This document shows, piece by piece, positions 11,956 to 24,490 of a stretch of 64,000 nt of DNA. The position numbers and the translations under genes were made by a program. Position 1 is the stretch's first letter. Each line of letters opens with the position of its first letter. Origin of the DNA: Odobenus rosmarus divergens. Taxonomy: Eukaryota; Chordata; Mammalia; Carnivora; Odobenidae. Below the pieces are notes generated by a model that did not search any database, had not been told where the DNA came from, and saw nothing but the letters and a program-made list of their open reading frames with translations. Location: assembly GCF_000321225.1 (NCBI RefSeq), contig NW_004451402.1, positions 494,940 to 558,939 on the forward strand, in the 5' to 3' direction.

Positions 11956-13044
11956 TCTACCTTGAACTGAACTGGGTAAATCCTGAGGACCCTTCAGAGC
12001 AAGATCCTATAGCACAGAGAACAAACCCAGGGAAGCATGATCCTTTAGAGAACATGGACCTATGGCTCATTGCCTGAAAGTGTTACAGGTAACAAGGGTA
12101 TTTACTATATGGTTTGTCCATCTCTGCCTGTTCTCTATTGCTCTTTCATAATGTAATTTGAAATATGGTATTTAAAGACAACCAAACAATACACAGAGCC
12201 GGAATGGAGATTTTCCACACTGAATGCTAGGAACAGAATGTCACATACACACACCGCTGTGTTTCTAAAGAACTCTTATTCTTAGCCTCAAAGAAATATT
12301 TAGATGAAAGCATTGTGAGGAGGAATGAAATGTGCATTCTGGAGATTTTAGACATAAAGGAACCCTGTAAGAAGATGTATTGAGGACTCGGGTAAGTTCC
12401 ATTGCTTTCCTCCCCAGCAATCAGGAGCTGTAGCCTCTCCTGGTGTGAGTGGGCGCGAAGCATACTTCCCCACCCCGCTCCCACGGAAGGGGGTGTCTCT
12501 GAGACTAGCCGCTGAGGGGCCACCTGCACCCGCTCGGCACTGGCTGCATCAGGCCCCACCACCTGCTCCAGGGCATCTGAGGGGCAGTCTCACAGCTGGG
12601 CCAGAGAGCTCTCTGTCAAACCGCATCCTGGCAAGGCCACAGCACGAAAAGCCATGTTAATGGATTTCTGCGCAGAAATACCAAATCCTACCTGTCTTCG
12701 TCCCACTTCAGTGGTCTCCCCTTTGCTTCCTCATGTCACCATCTCTCAGGCGATCTCAACAGCGTGAACTTAATAGAAAGTGTTCCTCCAGTCTCGGGCT
12801 ACAGCTACAGTGGAGAGTATGTCTGATTCCCAGCCTGAAAGGACACGATATTATCATTTCAAAACTACAAAGATGATCAATTACACAACTTTTGTTAGAC
12901 CGTGAAAAATATAGAAAATTAGGTGGATGTACAATTGAGGGAATTGCGACAGCCCAGTTTGACACAGAGTGTGGAGAAACAATAGAACCATTGATTCATG
13001 GTTCAGAGGCATTGCTTAATTCTGTTCTCATCTTGGCCACCTTT
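11956..13044. other. Unassigned sequence
   Basis: I see no gene. 12440-12610 is somewhat GC-rich with a few CpGs, but has no domain-bearing frame. Confidence 0.45.
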
Positions 13045-13148
13045 CACACACATATGCACACACTCATGCAACACACACACAGGCACACACATGCACACAC
13101 ACGTGCACACACGCACACATTTGCCCATACATGCCTGCACACATGGTG
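13045..13148. repeat. (CA)n microsatellite, interrupted
   Basis: CACACA and TGCACA units run over about 100 bp. Both strands translate to His/Thr- or Cys/Val-rich artefacts. Confidence 0.9.
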
Positions 13149-13234
13149 TTGATTGTTTCGTATGCCTCTGGCTTGATACTGATGGCATGAGCCAAAATGC
13201 ACTAAACAATCCCTGTGTGCCTGAGGCTTGGTTG

Positions 13235-13330
13235 AGCGTGTCATATTTATGATTCCACTCAGTCCTCATTACAACCCTTTGATCTGGTAGTATCATCCAC
13301 TACACTATAACAGGACCACCCAAACGGAGA
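13235..13330 (-). repeat. Probable MIR SINE fragment
   Basis: 'cagtcctcattacaaccctt' and 'tggtagtatcatccactaca' follow the antisense MIR pattern, but weakly. Confidence 0.4.
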
Positions 13331-16300
13331 TTTTGCAACGGATATATACAATGCTCAGTCTATGCTCCAACCCGGATCTGCTCTCTACCATCCCCAAAGG
13401 CCTCAATTGCTTTCCTTGGCTCCTGTTCCAAGTGGCCCTAGTAATGGTTTACCCCACTCCCGTGGTCATGAGACCCAGCCACGGTTGTCCCTGCCAGGGC
13501 ATACAGAAGACTCCAGTGTCCTCAGAGACATCACTGTCAGGTGAATCTGTAGGGGCTCTGGCCTGGAAATGCAGCAAAATTCTGGGTTTTTTTTTCCCCA
13601 GGACAACTTTATCAGTGTGCTTTGATAATAAACATTAAAGTCTTTCAAATCAAATGTTTTTCATTTTCATTTTCTTCTTTTTGCTGTCCATGTTTTAGGA
13701 GTCCTACAGGTGGCCTTCCCGGACTATACCCACCAGCACCCTTAGGGAGCCACCTCTGTGAGTGCAAGGGGTCCTCCGTGTGGCCTGAGGGTCAGATCTC
13801 CACCACGCATGAAACACGCAGCTGCCCATCCCACAGTCTTCCCTCACCCTCTGCCTGCTCCCCTCTTTGGCTCTTATGAATGACAGACAAAGCATTCTCT
13901 CTCCCGCTGCCAGGCCTGTCTGCACTCAACAATTTGTTTTTAGCTCTACCATCAGTATGCCCTGCTTACCAACAGAAAGCCCGCTTTATGATTTCAATCA
14001 CTCCTCCTGCCGTTGCAGCCATGTAGGGAAGAGGAGTTCAGAGCAAAGATGCAGGTGGGATGAATCCCAGGTGACACTCAGCCCACCGCTGTGGAAGCCA
14101 AGTCACAACCTGCCCCTGGGGAGAGCAAGGAACCAGAGTGTGTGGGCAGCATGGCTGGATGTGAGAGCCCCCAGTCTCCCGAAGTCAGACATCTGAGTTG
14201 CCAGATCCTTCCACTGCCTTTGATGCCCAGCCTGCTGGGTCAGCTCTTCCACCCTATCAAGCAGCTCGACTAACTAGTGAGCCCTCTGACCATGTCTTTT
14301 TTCTTCCCCATTAAAATCTCTCCTCTAAGGAGGACGGGAGAGTGGTCATTTTCACATTAGTGTGAAATCCACAGCAAGTTGTTTTCATTTCCAGGACATC
14401 TGTGTTTTAGGCAAGTCTTGGAAAAGAGAGCTGTCCCCATGCAATGGAATTTTGGATAATAAAGCGCACTTAGCCTATGTTAGTTCCTGTTGTACCTCAC
14501 AAAAAAAAAAAAAAAATGTGCTAATAAAAAAGGAAACCATAGCCAGGACCATAAGAGAAACCTGCTAATGGCTAAAGGCAAAGTCTCAGAATCTCCCTGA
14601 GAAAAAAAAGGGGGGGCTTTCAAAGGAGCAGGAAAAGCACTGAGGATTGACTTTTCAGTAAGCTGGAAGAGAAAATGTTAAGAGAGAAGAGCAAACAGCT
14701 CAAGTAAATATGCTCCCACTCAAGAATGAGAAGAAAATTGTCATTCTGCACAAGAAATCACTAGGCAACCTGCCTTTCAGGGTCAAGAGGAGCCATGAAA
14801 TCATGCAGCAATGGGACTTGGCATTGAACCCAAAGGTTATTTTGTGCCCAGGAAGTACGAAGCAGGGAAGTCTCTGTTACTAGCCTCTGTCCAGTGAGAC
14901 ATGAGTGCTTATCAACAAGCAAAAGATAATTTAAATGGAACAAAGAACTCTGTCCTGGTGAATTGGGAGAGAATTTCTCTTTTCCAAGAGTTAATTTCTG
15001 AGAAACAAGTTATCTCTGACCTATGAGAGGAATGTGGAGGGGATTTGGGAGGCAACCACAACTGCATGCAAGGGGCCGAAGGGGGACATCAGTGCAAATG
15101 GCTGAATTTCCAGTGAGCTGGTGGTTTGGTTAATATCTTGTGCCACTGCTAAATTCTGTTCTTCATAATGCTACCATGGTTAGGTGAGGTCTGAACACCA
15201 AGGGAAGGGAGTGAGGAGTTGTAAACACTTTTTGACCTATTTTTGCATTTCTTCTCTAAGTCTAAAATGAACTCATCACAAGGGTTTGTGGTTTGGGGTT
15301 TTCCAGAGGTCCATCTAAGGATGGCTGGTTTCTAGGACGTGATGTGTGGTGTTGCCGCACAGATTCACGGGCCTGCTCACAGGACATCCTGATGCCGCCA
15401 GCACTCATATAGTCTCAAGAAACAACCAAACACACACTCTAACAAAACAAAAACATCACACACAGAACAACACGGCAGAAACAGAAACACAATGCATAGG
15501 TCCGGAGTGATGCTGGGCCCCGGCTCACAAACCTGTCCTCCACACCCAGGCAGTTCCCCAAGCTGCAGGCTTCTAGGGGTGGGAAGCAAACAAACACATT
15601 TGTGGCCTCCTTGTTGGAGGCCCACAGGCCTCCTCAAAGGGCTCTCGGCCTCCCCAGGCTCCTGTCCTGCAAAAGTGGGGCTTTAAGCCAGAGCCATCTT
15701 CCTGCTTCCCATGTCCCTTACTGGTACCTAGCAAGGGGACAGCCAGGTGCTGACCTCCTGCCTCTCTTTGCCCATGGAGGCACACACAGGCAGCAGCGCC
15801 TGCATGCATCTCAAAACTTCCTCCACAGTTCGGTGTTCCAGGCAAAGATAATCCTGATAGGAAATTGAGTTGTCAATGTCAGGACCACCCCATCTGCTCC
15901 TTTGGTCATGAGTCATATGAACTGTATAGGCTCTATTAGGTGGTTTGGGCTGGGACTTGGCCCTAAAGAAGAGGAAGGATAGATGTTCCAAGTTTCAGCA
16001 TCTATCAAAACGGAAGTAAATTATCTTCAGGAATCCCACACGTAAGGTTCTCCATCTTCACATAAGAACTAATGAATAGCAACAGCATCTCCATCTTCTA
16101 TCCTAGAGACACACACATTAACGATCCAGCCTCCTCAGAGTTTTAGGTTGTGTTGCAGCCCCCAGTATTCCCACGTTCCTGAGTTTAAGTGAAGGCACTA
16201 TTGAAAACTCCATGTCCAAGTCTGCTCACAAAGGCCTCAGCCTGCTTCCCGTACCACCTCGCAACACAGAGCACCATGCAACAGAGCTGTGCATATCAAC

Positions 16301-17359
16301 TGACCTTGGGGCTTCTGTGAACATAATTTCCCTCCCTCCCTCCCAACAGTTCCTCCCAACATGAGACCCCATGTTAGGGAGAGAGGATAACAGCAGACCT
16401 TGGCAACTACTCTCAGATTCTTTTGGTCTGTGTAAAATGACGTTATACCTCCTCCCCACCACACGCCCAGAGCTCACTCTTGCATCAGGGAGTCAGCATC
16501 CACCAGAGCTCTGTGGTATGGCTCAGGTGGCCAGGTAAGGCTGTGGGGCGGGGGGTAATAGGGCAAAGCTGAATTCCCAGGCACCTAGATTCAGGGAGGA
16601 GATACCCTCAAAGAGAGAACCTTAAGATATACCCTCCACAGGGTAGAAAAGGCCAAACTTTCTGGTTTAACTGACATCAAGCAGGTGGATAGGAGTTCTG
16701 GGGATTTGAGAGGAATATCTTGGGTACATAGTAATGAAAACAAAACAAAACAAAACAGAACAAAAACCCTGACTTTTTGGTGAATCTAAGAATGAAACCA
16801 GAAGGTCAGAGTTTTGCAGAGTTTAGAGACTCTCTCTTCCTCCTTTCCACTGTGCATGTACCATCTCTCTGAAATACTGGAGTGAATGAGATGGAGGGAG
16901 TGGGCTCTGAGCCAAGAGCTCAACATAATTTGGTTCAGTGAATGAAAAGAGACAGTTAGGAGATCCAACATGCATCCTCTGCCCCCTTTTACCCATTTCT
17001 CTGTTCTGTAGAATCATATCGCCCTCAGGGGCAATGATTAGTAGGTTTGAGATAATTTGCAGACCTGACCAGTTACAGAGCAAGAGTTTCTTTTTGTTCG
17101 TTTTTAAGAAACAGCCCCACTGTATATAAAAATATCCAGGCCCTCTCTGGCACTCACTGAGCTCAATTTATCATCCATTTAAAAAAGGAATTTCTACCAA
17201 AATGGTTCTTTCCAGACCTCTTCCATTTCGAACCTGCTGGTGTGAAAGCTGCCATTGCCTGGTGTAGTTGAGATTTGCCTAGTTTATGAAAATAAGTCTT
17301 CTATCTTAGCATTTTGTCCTCTTGGAGTTCAAGACACTTGACTTTTGGTTCCAGCACGG
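13331..17359. other. Unassigned non-coding sequence
   Basis: There is no recognisable exon or interspersed repeat over about 4 kb. A-rich simple tracts occur at 14502-14516 and 16738-16765 (AAAAC units), with an A/G run near 14600-14617. Short open frames overlap on both strands and contain no domain I know. Confidence 0.45.
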
Positions 17360-17490
17360 CTGTCTCATCATTCAGTGGCCACTGAGTAAGTCACAGAGGT
17401 AACTAACGTCACCTTCCCAGAGTCACAGTGAGGGTTAAGTTGGATGCAGCATGTGAGTGTTCCTTGCATAGAGCCTGGAACACAGGCCCT
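17360..17490 (+). repeat. MIR SINE fragment
   Basis: Sense MIR: a worn 'actgagtaagtcacagagg', then 'gtgagggttaagttggatgc' and 'gcatagagcctggaacacag'. Confidence 0.6.
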
Positions 17491-17864
17491 CCCGCCCTGG
17501 CCCATTTCCTACACAGTGGGGGCCATTCTTTGTAGTTGGTATTTACAGAAGCAGAAGAACTTTTAGTACAGCTAAGTAGATTATGAAGAAGAAAAACAAC
17601 TTAAAATGTTACAAGTTTGTTTAATAATGCCCACAGAGGGATATGTGGAAAATACAAGTTTAAACTGAGTAAGGATGTTGGTCTTTCATGTAACTATGAT
17701 AATTGTTATTTTTTGCTAATTTTTAATAAGATTCTCTTCCTATGGTATTTTGCTTTGGTGGTAGCAAATAGATCAAAATATTACTGCATGTCAGTCCTAG
17801 ATACAGCACCTAAACTTTTCTACTTAATTAAAACAGTGCTGGGCAATACTGGGGTTCAGCAGCC

Positions 17865-18227
17865 CTCATTCTCCTTTCTGCTCTGTGCATACAGGGGACC
17901 ACACTTCATAGCGTCCTTGCAGTTAGATGGAGCCACATGTCTAGATCTGACCAATTAAATGGGAGCACGAGAGGCTTGTGTCATTTCTGGGCTGAGGCAG
18001 AAAGCCCCAGCATGAGCCTGCAGTCTCTTTCTTAATCTCCTTGAGTCAGAGATGTCCCAGATGGTGGAGTCTCTGCCAGCCTCAATCCCTGGGAGCCCAT
18101 GTGGAGCAGAACACCCCCTGCACCAAGTTGGACATGAGTGAGAAATAAGCCTACGGTGTGATGTCACTGAAATTTCATGGTTCCTTTGTTATTTCAGTGT
18201 AATCTGGTCTGTCCTGAATAATACAAA
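17865..18227 (+). mobile_element. Ancient LTR-like repeat (ERVL/MaLR type)
   Basis: The order 'agccacatgtctagatctga', 'gtgagaaataagcctacgg', 'tttgttatttcagtgtaatc' and 'gtcctgaataatac' matches the 3' half of old mammalian solo LTRs. It has no coding content. Confidence 0.5.
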
Positions 18228-18477
18228 AGAACTAACGAATAGCAACAGATTAAAAAAAAATAAGAAAGATCATCACTAAATTACCTGTTAACAATTGTGG
18301 CCATAGGGTCCTGCTAATCAATAAGGAAAGAGTCAGAAAGTAGTGAGACTCCAGACACACCATAAAACAACTTACAGATAATACTCACTTCTCCAAAATC
18401 CTTCTCACTTAAAGGATTCCACACTTGTCTGTTGCTGACATATCTAACTTGTTGAAATGAAAATAATTATGGGTTAT

Positions 18478-19190
18478 TTATTCCTTCAACAAATATTTGT
18501 GTGCCAGATTAACCATGATGTGATAGGAAATGGGTGGCCAAAAAGACAAACACACAAAATTTATCGTGTGAAAGGTGGTGATAACCACTAACTTAAAAAG
18601 GAAAATGCGAGGAAAGAGGGTAGAGAGTGTTGGGTGGGGATGCAATTTTAAATAGGGTTGCAGAGAATATCTCACTTAAAAGGTGAGAGAGTGAACTATG
18701 CTGATATCTGAAGGGAAAGTGATCTAGGCAGCAGGAAGAGGAAGTGCAAATGGCCTGAGGTAGAAATGAGTTTGGTATGTTTGAGGAATAGTGAGGAGGC
18801 CCAAGTGGCTGAAAGGAGCAGGCAAGAGAGGGGGCAATGGGAGATGAGGACAGTCATCTTTGGGCAGGGATGGAGCAAATATGTGGGGTTCTGCAGGTAC
18901 TGTAGGTAAGATTGGTTTTACTGAGGCCAGAGGAGGGTTTGAGCAAAGGAGTGCTGTGCTCTGGCTGTTCTGAGAGAAGTCAGAAGGAGCAAGGCAAGGG
19001 CAGAAGAAGGGAGACCAATTAGGAAACCATTACAACAGCCCAGAGGAGGAAAGATGGTCTTTGGCTAGGGTGGGGCAGCGGAGAAGGTAAACAGCAAAAC
19101 ACAGGTAGAGCTGCAGGAATTGCTGATGGATATAAGGTGTAAGAGTCAACAGCGTGCTAAGGGTTTGGGCCTGAGGAACCACATATTGAA
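18478..19190 (-). mobile_element. L2 LINE fragment, about 700 bp
   Basis: This is antisense L2 beginning at its 3' end: 'attccttcaacaaatatttg' at 18480. It continues through 'gtgcaaatggcctgaggtag' (18746) and 'agaccaattaggaaaccatt' (19012) to a worn 'gaattgctgatggatat'. It is the longest and clearest L2 copy here. The order of segments is intact; the reading frame is not. Confidence 0.75.
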
Positions 19191-19199
19191 CACCTTACC

Positions 19200-19360
19200 T
19201 GGAATCATCATATCCACATGTCAGTAGGCACCACTGGAAATACACGTGGAGAAATGCAAACCCAGAGAGATGGAATCTCCCAAGATCACCAATATGGCGG
19301 TCCAGCATGAGAACACACCCCCATCTCATCCCGAAACCCATGCTTCCAATCATTCCTCGT
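19200..19360 (-). repeat. Probable MIR SINE fragment
   Basis: 'caaacccagagagatggaat' followed by 'cccaagatcacc' fits antisense MIR; the ends are unclear. Confidence 0.4.
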
Positions 19361-19928
19361 GACCCTGCTCCTTGTGGAGAGCATTAGAAACAGAATGGAA
19401 AGCAAGAAATTTAGATAGAACATAGTAACCAAGAGAAATCCGCGCCAGATGTCTCATTCTTTTTTAAAGCGCACATACCACCCAAGTGGCTTCTGAATTA
19501 CCGAGGACCTCAAAGGAATGTTTCCTTTTGTCATTTGCAAAAGAAAAAGGGATCATTTCCAAAGGTTTTCTTCGTACATCCTCTTACCATATACCACTGT
19601 TTTATGTTTTAGTGTGAGGCCCAAAGTGTTGGAGGCCCTTCTGGGGGCTGCTATTGGGAAGAATTGTGTAACCATGGACATCGGCTACTGCAAGTTCTCC
19701 AGTTTTCGACCCATGTCAGCGTGTTTTCTGATCACCCTAAAAGGAGAGGGCAGCAGTTGGAACTTGGCCCATGTACATTATTTCAGCTCTGAGACACATG
19801 CAATGGCTGCAGGGGGCTCTGGGAAGAGTCAGTACACTCGAGAGAATCATTTTCCTCTTCTTTATCATTTTGTTAAAATATTTACCTAATCCTTCCTTGC
19901 TATCCTTTACAATATTTTCTTGGGACTT
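19361..19928. other. Unassigned sequence with a 123-codon open frame
   Basis: A plus-strand frame at 19518-19889 encodes 123 residues with no domain, signal peptide or family resemblance that I can see. With no splice context or codon-bias support I do not call it a gene. Confidence 0.4.
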
Positions 19929-19942
19929 AGAAAGGCACTATT

Positions 19943-20047
19943 TTCTTTTCTTTTTTTTTTAAATTTTTTATTGTTATGTTAATCACCATACATTACATCA
20001 TTAGTTTTTGATGTAGTTCCATGATTCATTGTTTGTGTATAACACCC
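19943..20047 (-). mobile_element. Very short 3' stub of a carnivore L1, with target-site duplication
   Basis: About 105 bp of the carnivore L1 3' end, preceded on the plus strand by its T-tract (the L1 poly-A). It is flanked by a perfect 14-bp duplication, AGAAAGGCACTATT, at 19929-19942 and 20048-20061. Extreme 5' truncation is common in L1 target-primed reverse transcription. The clean TSD and near-consensus sequence suggest a fairly recent insertion. It shares its 3' end type with the stub at 63470-63630. Confidence 0.9.
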
Positions 20048-20299
20048 AGAAAGGCACTATTCTCTTTCATGTAGGAGAGAAAAGTTTTTTCCAAAGTCTG
20101 AGTTTGGCAGTGTGAACTTGGGTTGTCTTTCTCAAAATGAACGAAGACTCTGGAACCCCACCCCAGCTACACTAAATTGAAATATTTTGGGCAAGACCTG
20201 AAACACCTGTGTTTTGAATAAGCTCTCCAGATTATTTTGATACACGCTAAATCTGAGCTAGCTATGAGCTGGCTTAAGAACCAAAAAAACCCAAAGTTC

Positions 20300-20440
20300 T
20301 AGCCTTGAGAATCTCACTATTTGCTACATTACCTTGGGCATGTCATTCTTGTCCCCTTGAGCCCCTGTTTCCTCAGGAAGAAAATAAGGAAAATGAGTAC
20401 GATACTCACTGAATCCCCTTCTAGCTCTAATATTTTATGA
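20300..20440 (+). repeat. MIR SINE fragment
   Basis: Sense MIR: 'accttgggcatgtcattctt', 'gcccctgtttcctcagg' and 'aaataaggaaaatgagtac' occur in order. Confidence 0.65.
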
Positions 20441-21334
20441 ATATTCATGTTCTTCTTGGGATGCTGGCCAGCGATTTTCCGTCACACGTTGGTTATTCCT
20501 TTGAAGGAAGGATCCAGTCACTTCTCTGGCCCAACACCATCGCTCAGACAGCAGACACTCCAGAAGACCACCTGTTCCCGCACTCTCCACTGCCGCTGTC
20601 CGCCCTTCCCAGCAAGGCTGTCAGAGCTGAGGGGCCAGGCCGCCCCACAGCCTTCCCCTAAATGCTGTGTCACAGCCTGGCTGCAAGTATCCGGGCTCAG
20701 AAATGGGCCTGGCCTCCCCCAGCCTGAGGAGGAAGCAGCGATGTATGGTGCCGCGGAGAGAGGTGGTAATTCTCTGGCCAGATTGAGCTCCCCTTCTCAT
20801 GCCGACTGAGGCCTTTCTCACGGCTGCAGTGAGCTCAGAGCAGAGGCCAGTTGTCAGCTCAACTGACACAGAAGGACTTGGCTTCCAAGGCAACACAAGG
20901 CACTCTGCCCAAGGGTGAGGGCTTGGAACTGAACTTTGACGAGTGCTCTCCTTTCGCTTCATCTAGACAAATCCTTTCATTTTTTCCCAACCAGCTTAGG
21001 GCCTGGACCCCTTTCTTGACCACATTGGCTCATATTGCTCTCCCCTTTCTTGGAGTCTCATGGTGCTCGCCATGGCTACAGGCCCTGGCTTCTTATCCTG
21101 TCTTGCCTTTTCCACAGCTGATCGATGTGGGTCGAGGTGGTGCCGTGGAGTGTCCACCCCTGAGTCTCAGGTCTCTGCTTTGAGGTGATGAGCCCATACA
21201 ATGTGATGCAAGGATCCAATCAGACAACAGATGGAAACTCCTGGCACATGATGAGGATCATCATTCTGTCCTGCAAAACTTCGGGAATTTAAGCTATAGT
21301 AAGTATAACCCTTCTTTTCCGTTCCTAGAAAGTT
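20441..21334. other. Unassigned sequence
   Basis: Moderately GC-rich with several overlapping open frames of 110-120 codons on both strands, none with a recognisable domain. Confidence 0.45.
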
Positions 21335-21540
21335 TGAAAGTAGCTGACCTTTCCTGAGTGCTTGCTACCTGCCAGGCACTGTGCTAAGTTCTTCCATGTC
21401 TGAAACGTTCAGACCTTATAGCCACCCTGCCAGATAGGTCCTATTATTATACCCATTTTAAAGATGGGTAATAAAGAGTACATGATGGAGTCTGGGACCA
21501 AACCCAGATCGATCTGGTTCCAAAGTCCACCAGCCACGAG
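21335..21540 (-). repeat. MIR SINE fragment
   Basis: Antisense MIR is clear: 'ctgccaggcactgtgctaag', 'ccctgccagataggtcctat', 'attattatacccattttaaa' and 'gggaccaaacccagatcg'. Confidence 0.85.
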
Positions 21541-22240
21541 CGTCTGACTGTGACCCGGTTAACATGTATTGTGTGACCCTAAGTTTCTGGATGTTTCTAT
21601 GTCACTTGGTTATGGATAACAAAGCTACCAAGTTCTTACTGTTTAATGCTATTGGTTCCTTCATCTGTTTAATCCCACAACTACACTATAAATTCCCACA
21701 ATTCACCTCTGAACCCAAATTATTTTTCTTCTAAAGTACACTGGCATAATAGTAACAATAATGCTCATGGTAATAATAAATAACGTTGAGTCTAATTTTT
21801 CCTTCCTTGTGTTTAATGATGGCAAATAAATGTGAGAATGAAGAATAGCTGAACATAAAGATTGGAGCACTGGTGGGTGCTACCCCACAGCATGCCATCT
21901 GTCAGTGATACGGGTCCTGTTGCCCTCGGGAGCACTATGGTTCTGGAAGGGCCGAGGTCTTATACCTGCTCCTCAACGTGGGGGGAGAGGACAAGATTCT
22001 AACCATGGCAATGGAGCTGAAGCCTCGGGTTCATTGTCACCAGCTTTGTGACTGAAACATTCATAAGCTCTTCTGCTTTTCTACCGAGGCTCACACCACC
22101 TGCCTTGTCAGGTTCTTAGAGATTAAAATGAAGCCGTGCCCTGTGAACAAGCTTTGCAATGCTTGCTTGCTCACAAGCCAGAGGCGTTATTTCTGAATTG
22201 AAAACGTGCTTTGTAAGCGTTTACTGTTTGGTTTTAATTT
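21541..22240. other. Unassigned sequence
   Basis: I see no repeat or gene. Confidence 0.45.
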
Positions 22241-22254
22241 GAAGTAAATTTTTA

Positions 22255-22439
22255 TTTTTATTTTTTTTAAAGATTTTATTTATTTACTTGAGAGAGAGAG
22301 AGAGAGAGAGATCACAAGCAGGGGGGAGGGGTAAAGGGAGAAGCAGACTGCCCACTGATTAGAGAGCCTGATGCAGGACTCAATCCCAGGACCTGAGCCG
22401 AAGGCAGACACTTAACCGACTGAGCCACCCAGGCGCCCT
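22255..22439 (-). mobile_element. CAN-SINE (tRNA-derived carnivore SINE) with perfect TSD
   Basis: Minus-strand order is: tRNA-related head ending at 22439 (plus strand 'gagccacccaggcgccct'), a pyrimidine-rich middle (GA repeat on plus at 22290-22310), then the A-rich tail (T-rich on plus). It is flanked by a 14-bp duplication, GAAGTAAATTTTTA, at 22241-22254 and 22440-22453. Pol III A/B boxes lie in the tRNA-like head. Mobilisation by L1 machinery is established for this class. Confidence 0.95.
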
Positions 22440-22453
22440 GAAGTAAATTTTTA

Positions 22454-23843
22454 AATCTTAAGTTATTGAATTTTATACACTTTCAGAAGGCAGATATTTA
22501 ATTCATTAGAGGTTCATTACCTGTAGCATTCCTTACTCTTTTGGACTAAGTAATCAAGGCAATAGACAGCAAAGGGATGTCACGGCCACTGTAGAAGACA
22601 AATAAGACACCACCAGGCTCATCTTAGACTCTAAGTCAGCAGTATTTTCCAGTGGTCTTCCAATAATCAGTTCATACAAACTTCACATTTAGTTAGCACG
22701 ACATTCTTTAGGTGAGGACATGGAGGAAAATCGATCCATTTCCTATAAGCTTGACTAGTATTTGTCCCACCCCAAATAGGAGAGCGTTAGCATCTTTAAC
22801 GGCTATGTTCCAGAAGCTCGTTTCTTTCTCACGCTTCCATCTCAAGGACCTGTGTGGCATCATCCTGCTGTTCAGTCTGCTCTTTTTTTGAATGGATAAG
22901 TGTGATAACATAATTGCTAACTCTGTTAACCAGTCATTGCTAAGACAAGAGCAGGAATTGTTTTACTGGTAGTAAATTTGTAAGAGTGAAGCACAGAAAA
23001 TTGATTTGAGCTATAGCCAAAAATATGCCTTTTAAAACATTTATCTTAACTTTATGGTAATTATGTAGAGGTTTTCTAATATCAGGGTATAAAAGATAAT
23101 TTCTTTTATAGACTAAAAATTGCTTTGCTGTTTAGTTTCACCTGTGTCTTAGCCTAACTCAAATGCACAAAATTTATATGTAATTGTATTTGACTTTTGA
23201 ACCTATTTTGAAATACTGGTGGTGACATAACCCTTAGTAGATAGTATGGTGTGTATCAACCAAATTCAGTCACGAACAAGTGGACTACCTAAATTCTCTG
23301 CTGTAGACTTTTATATATATTATTCTTGTAATGAATGTCAAAAAGAGAAGATAAAATAGTATATACATAAGTTATGCTATATAAACAAAAATTCCAAAAG
23401 TCAAAGAAAATTAAAAACATTTTAATGGATTTTATCAGCGAAATGAAAGTAAGTGTACATTAATAGCGTACAGCTAAAGTTACATAAATATTATGTAAAA
23501 TATGTATAATACTGAGCATTGTTAAAGTAAGATAAATAGTATGATTAATAGTTCATTCTGGCTCACAAATCTTTCTTGCTAAGTATGTGACTCTAGCATG
23601 CACCGCCCAATTAGGGTAGTATTAATTTCTTGGGTTTAATTTTCAAGGAAAACTATATTATTTTAAACATATTAAAAATTACTATAATACTCCTTCTGCT
23701 GATAATTCTGAAAGTGTTTTCCTTCAGTGATTATGCAGTTATTATTTTGTGAACCACAAATGGATTAGTCATTTTCAGATTTCTAAAACAGCAGACTTCT
23801 TGTGAAATTGTTATTGAGTAATTACTCTGAAACATTCAGAAAA
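22454..23843. other. AT-rich sequence without recognisable repeats
   Basis: I recognise no interspersed repeat, exon or RNA gene. Long repeat-poor AT-rich stretches sometimes hold conserved non-coding elements; nothing in the sequence itself proves that here. Confidence 0.4.
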
Positions 23844-24108
23844 AAATAATAAATGCTTTCTCATTCTCTCTCTTTTTTTTAAAGTAGGCTCCACACCCAG
23901 TGTGGAACCCAGCACAGGTCCCGAACTCACTACCCTGAGATTAAGACTTGAGCTGAGATCAAGAGTCTGATACTTAACCAACTAAGCCACCCAGGTGCCC
24001 CTCTCATTCTCTTTTTTCAAAGACAAGTGTTTGTCACACATAGGCATGGAGCCTACTTAAAAAAATAGAAAATGAGAGAGAAAGAGAATGAAAAAGCATT
24101 TATTATTT
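23844..24108. repeat. Imperfect inverted repeat that copies a SINE tail plus its flank
   Basis: The arm at 23844-23893 is repeated in reverse complement at 24047-24108, with length differences only in the A/GA-rich part. The first arm spans the unique flank (an AATAATAAATGCTTTC stretch), the TSD and the 3' tail of the minus-strand SINE at 23870-24001. The second arm therefore contains an inverted copy of the SINE-flank junction, so it arose after the SINE inserted. The loop is about 153 bp. Confidence 0.75.
23870..24001 (-). mobile_element. Older CAN-SINE, short form, with TSD
   Basis: A minus-strand SINE of about 130 bp. The plus strand reads T-tract, 'aaagtaggctccacaccc', then 'aactaagccacccaggtgcc'. 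It lacks the long CT block of the younger copies. It is flanked by an 11-bp duplication, TCTCATTCTCT, at 23859-23869 and 24002-24012. An inverted copy of its tail and flank lies just downstream. Confidence 0.85.
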
Positions 24109-24490
24109 GATGTCCAATAAAGGAGGTTTACTTGGAAAGAAGAATTTCAAGAGATTGTTCAATAATAGCTTTAAATTGAGAATTCCTAAAAATAAAAGTT
24201 AGGCTAAGTATTCTTAGAAGAGTGAATCACAAAGCTTTCATAGCTATATCTTTTAGTTATGCATGAGCTGAGGTCTTCAAACGCACTAACTTGTCTTCAA
24301 TTTTTGTAATAGACTGACGTATTTAGGATTAAATGTTTTTGAAATGCACATAAAAGATTAACTATGAAATGTCTTCTTCATTTTTCAAATTGATAACCTC
24401 ACTAAGGTTAGAATAAAAATACAGCACAAGAATTTTTTTTCTGAATGCTTCAAATGTTTTAATTTTTTTAATGTAAGAGTGACTGTCTTT

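Noticed and set aside
16064..18250. A near-identical stretch of about 22 bp at 16066 and 18231 (containing GAATAGCAACAG)
   Set aside because: It is short, with no flanking similarity; it could be chance or an old repeat scrap.
22255..22439. Possible tRNA gene
   Set aside because: The tRNA-like head belongs to a CAN-SINE with A-tail and TSD; it is not a functional tRNA.
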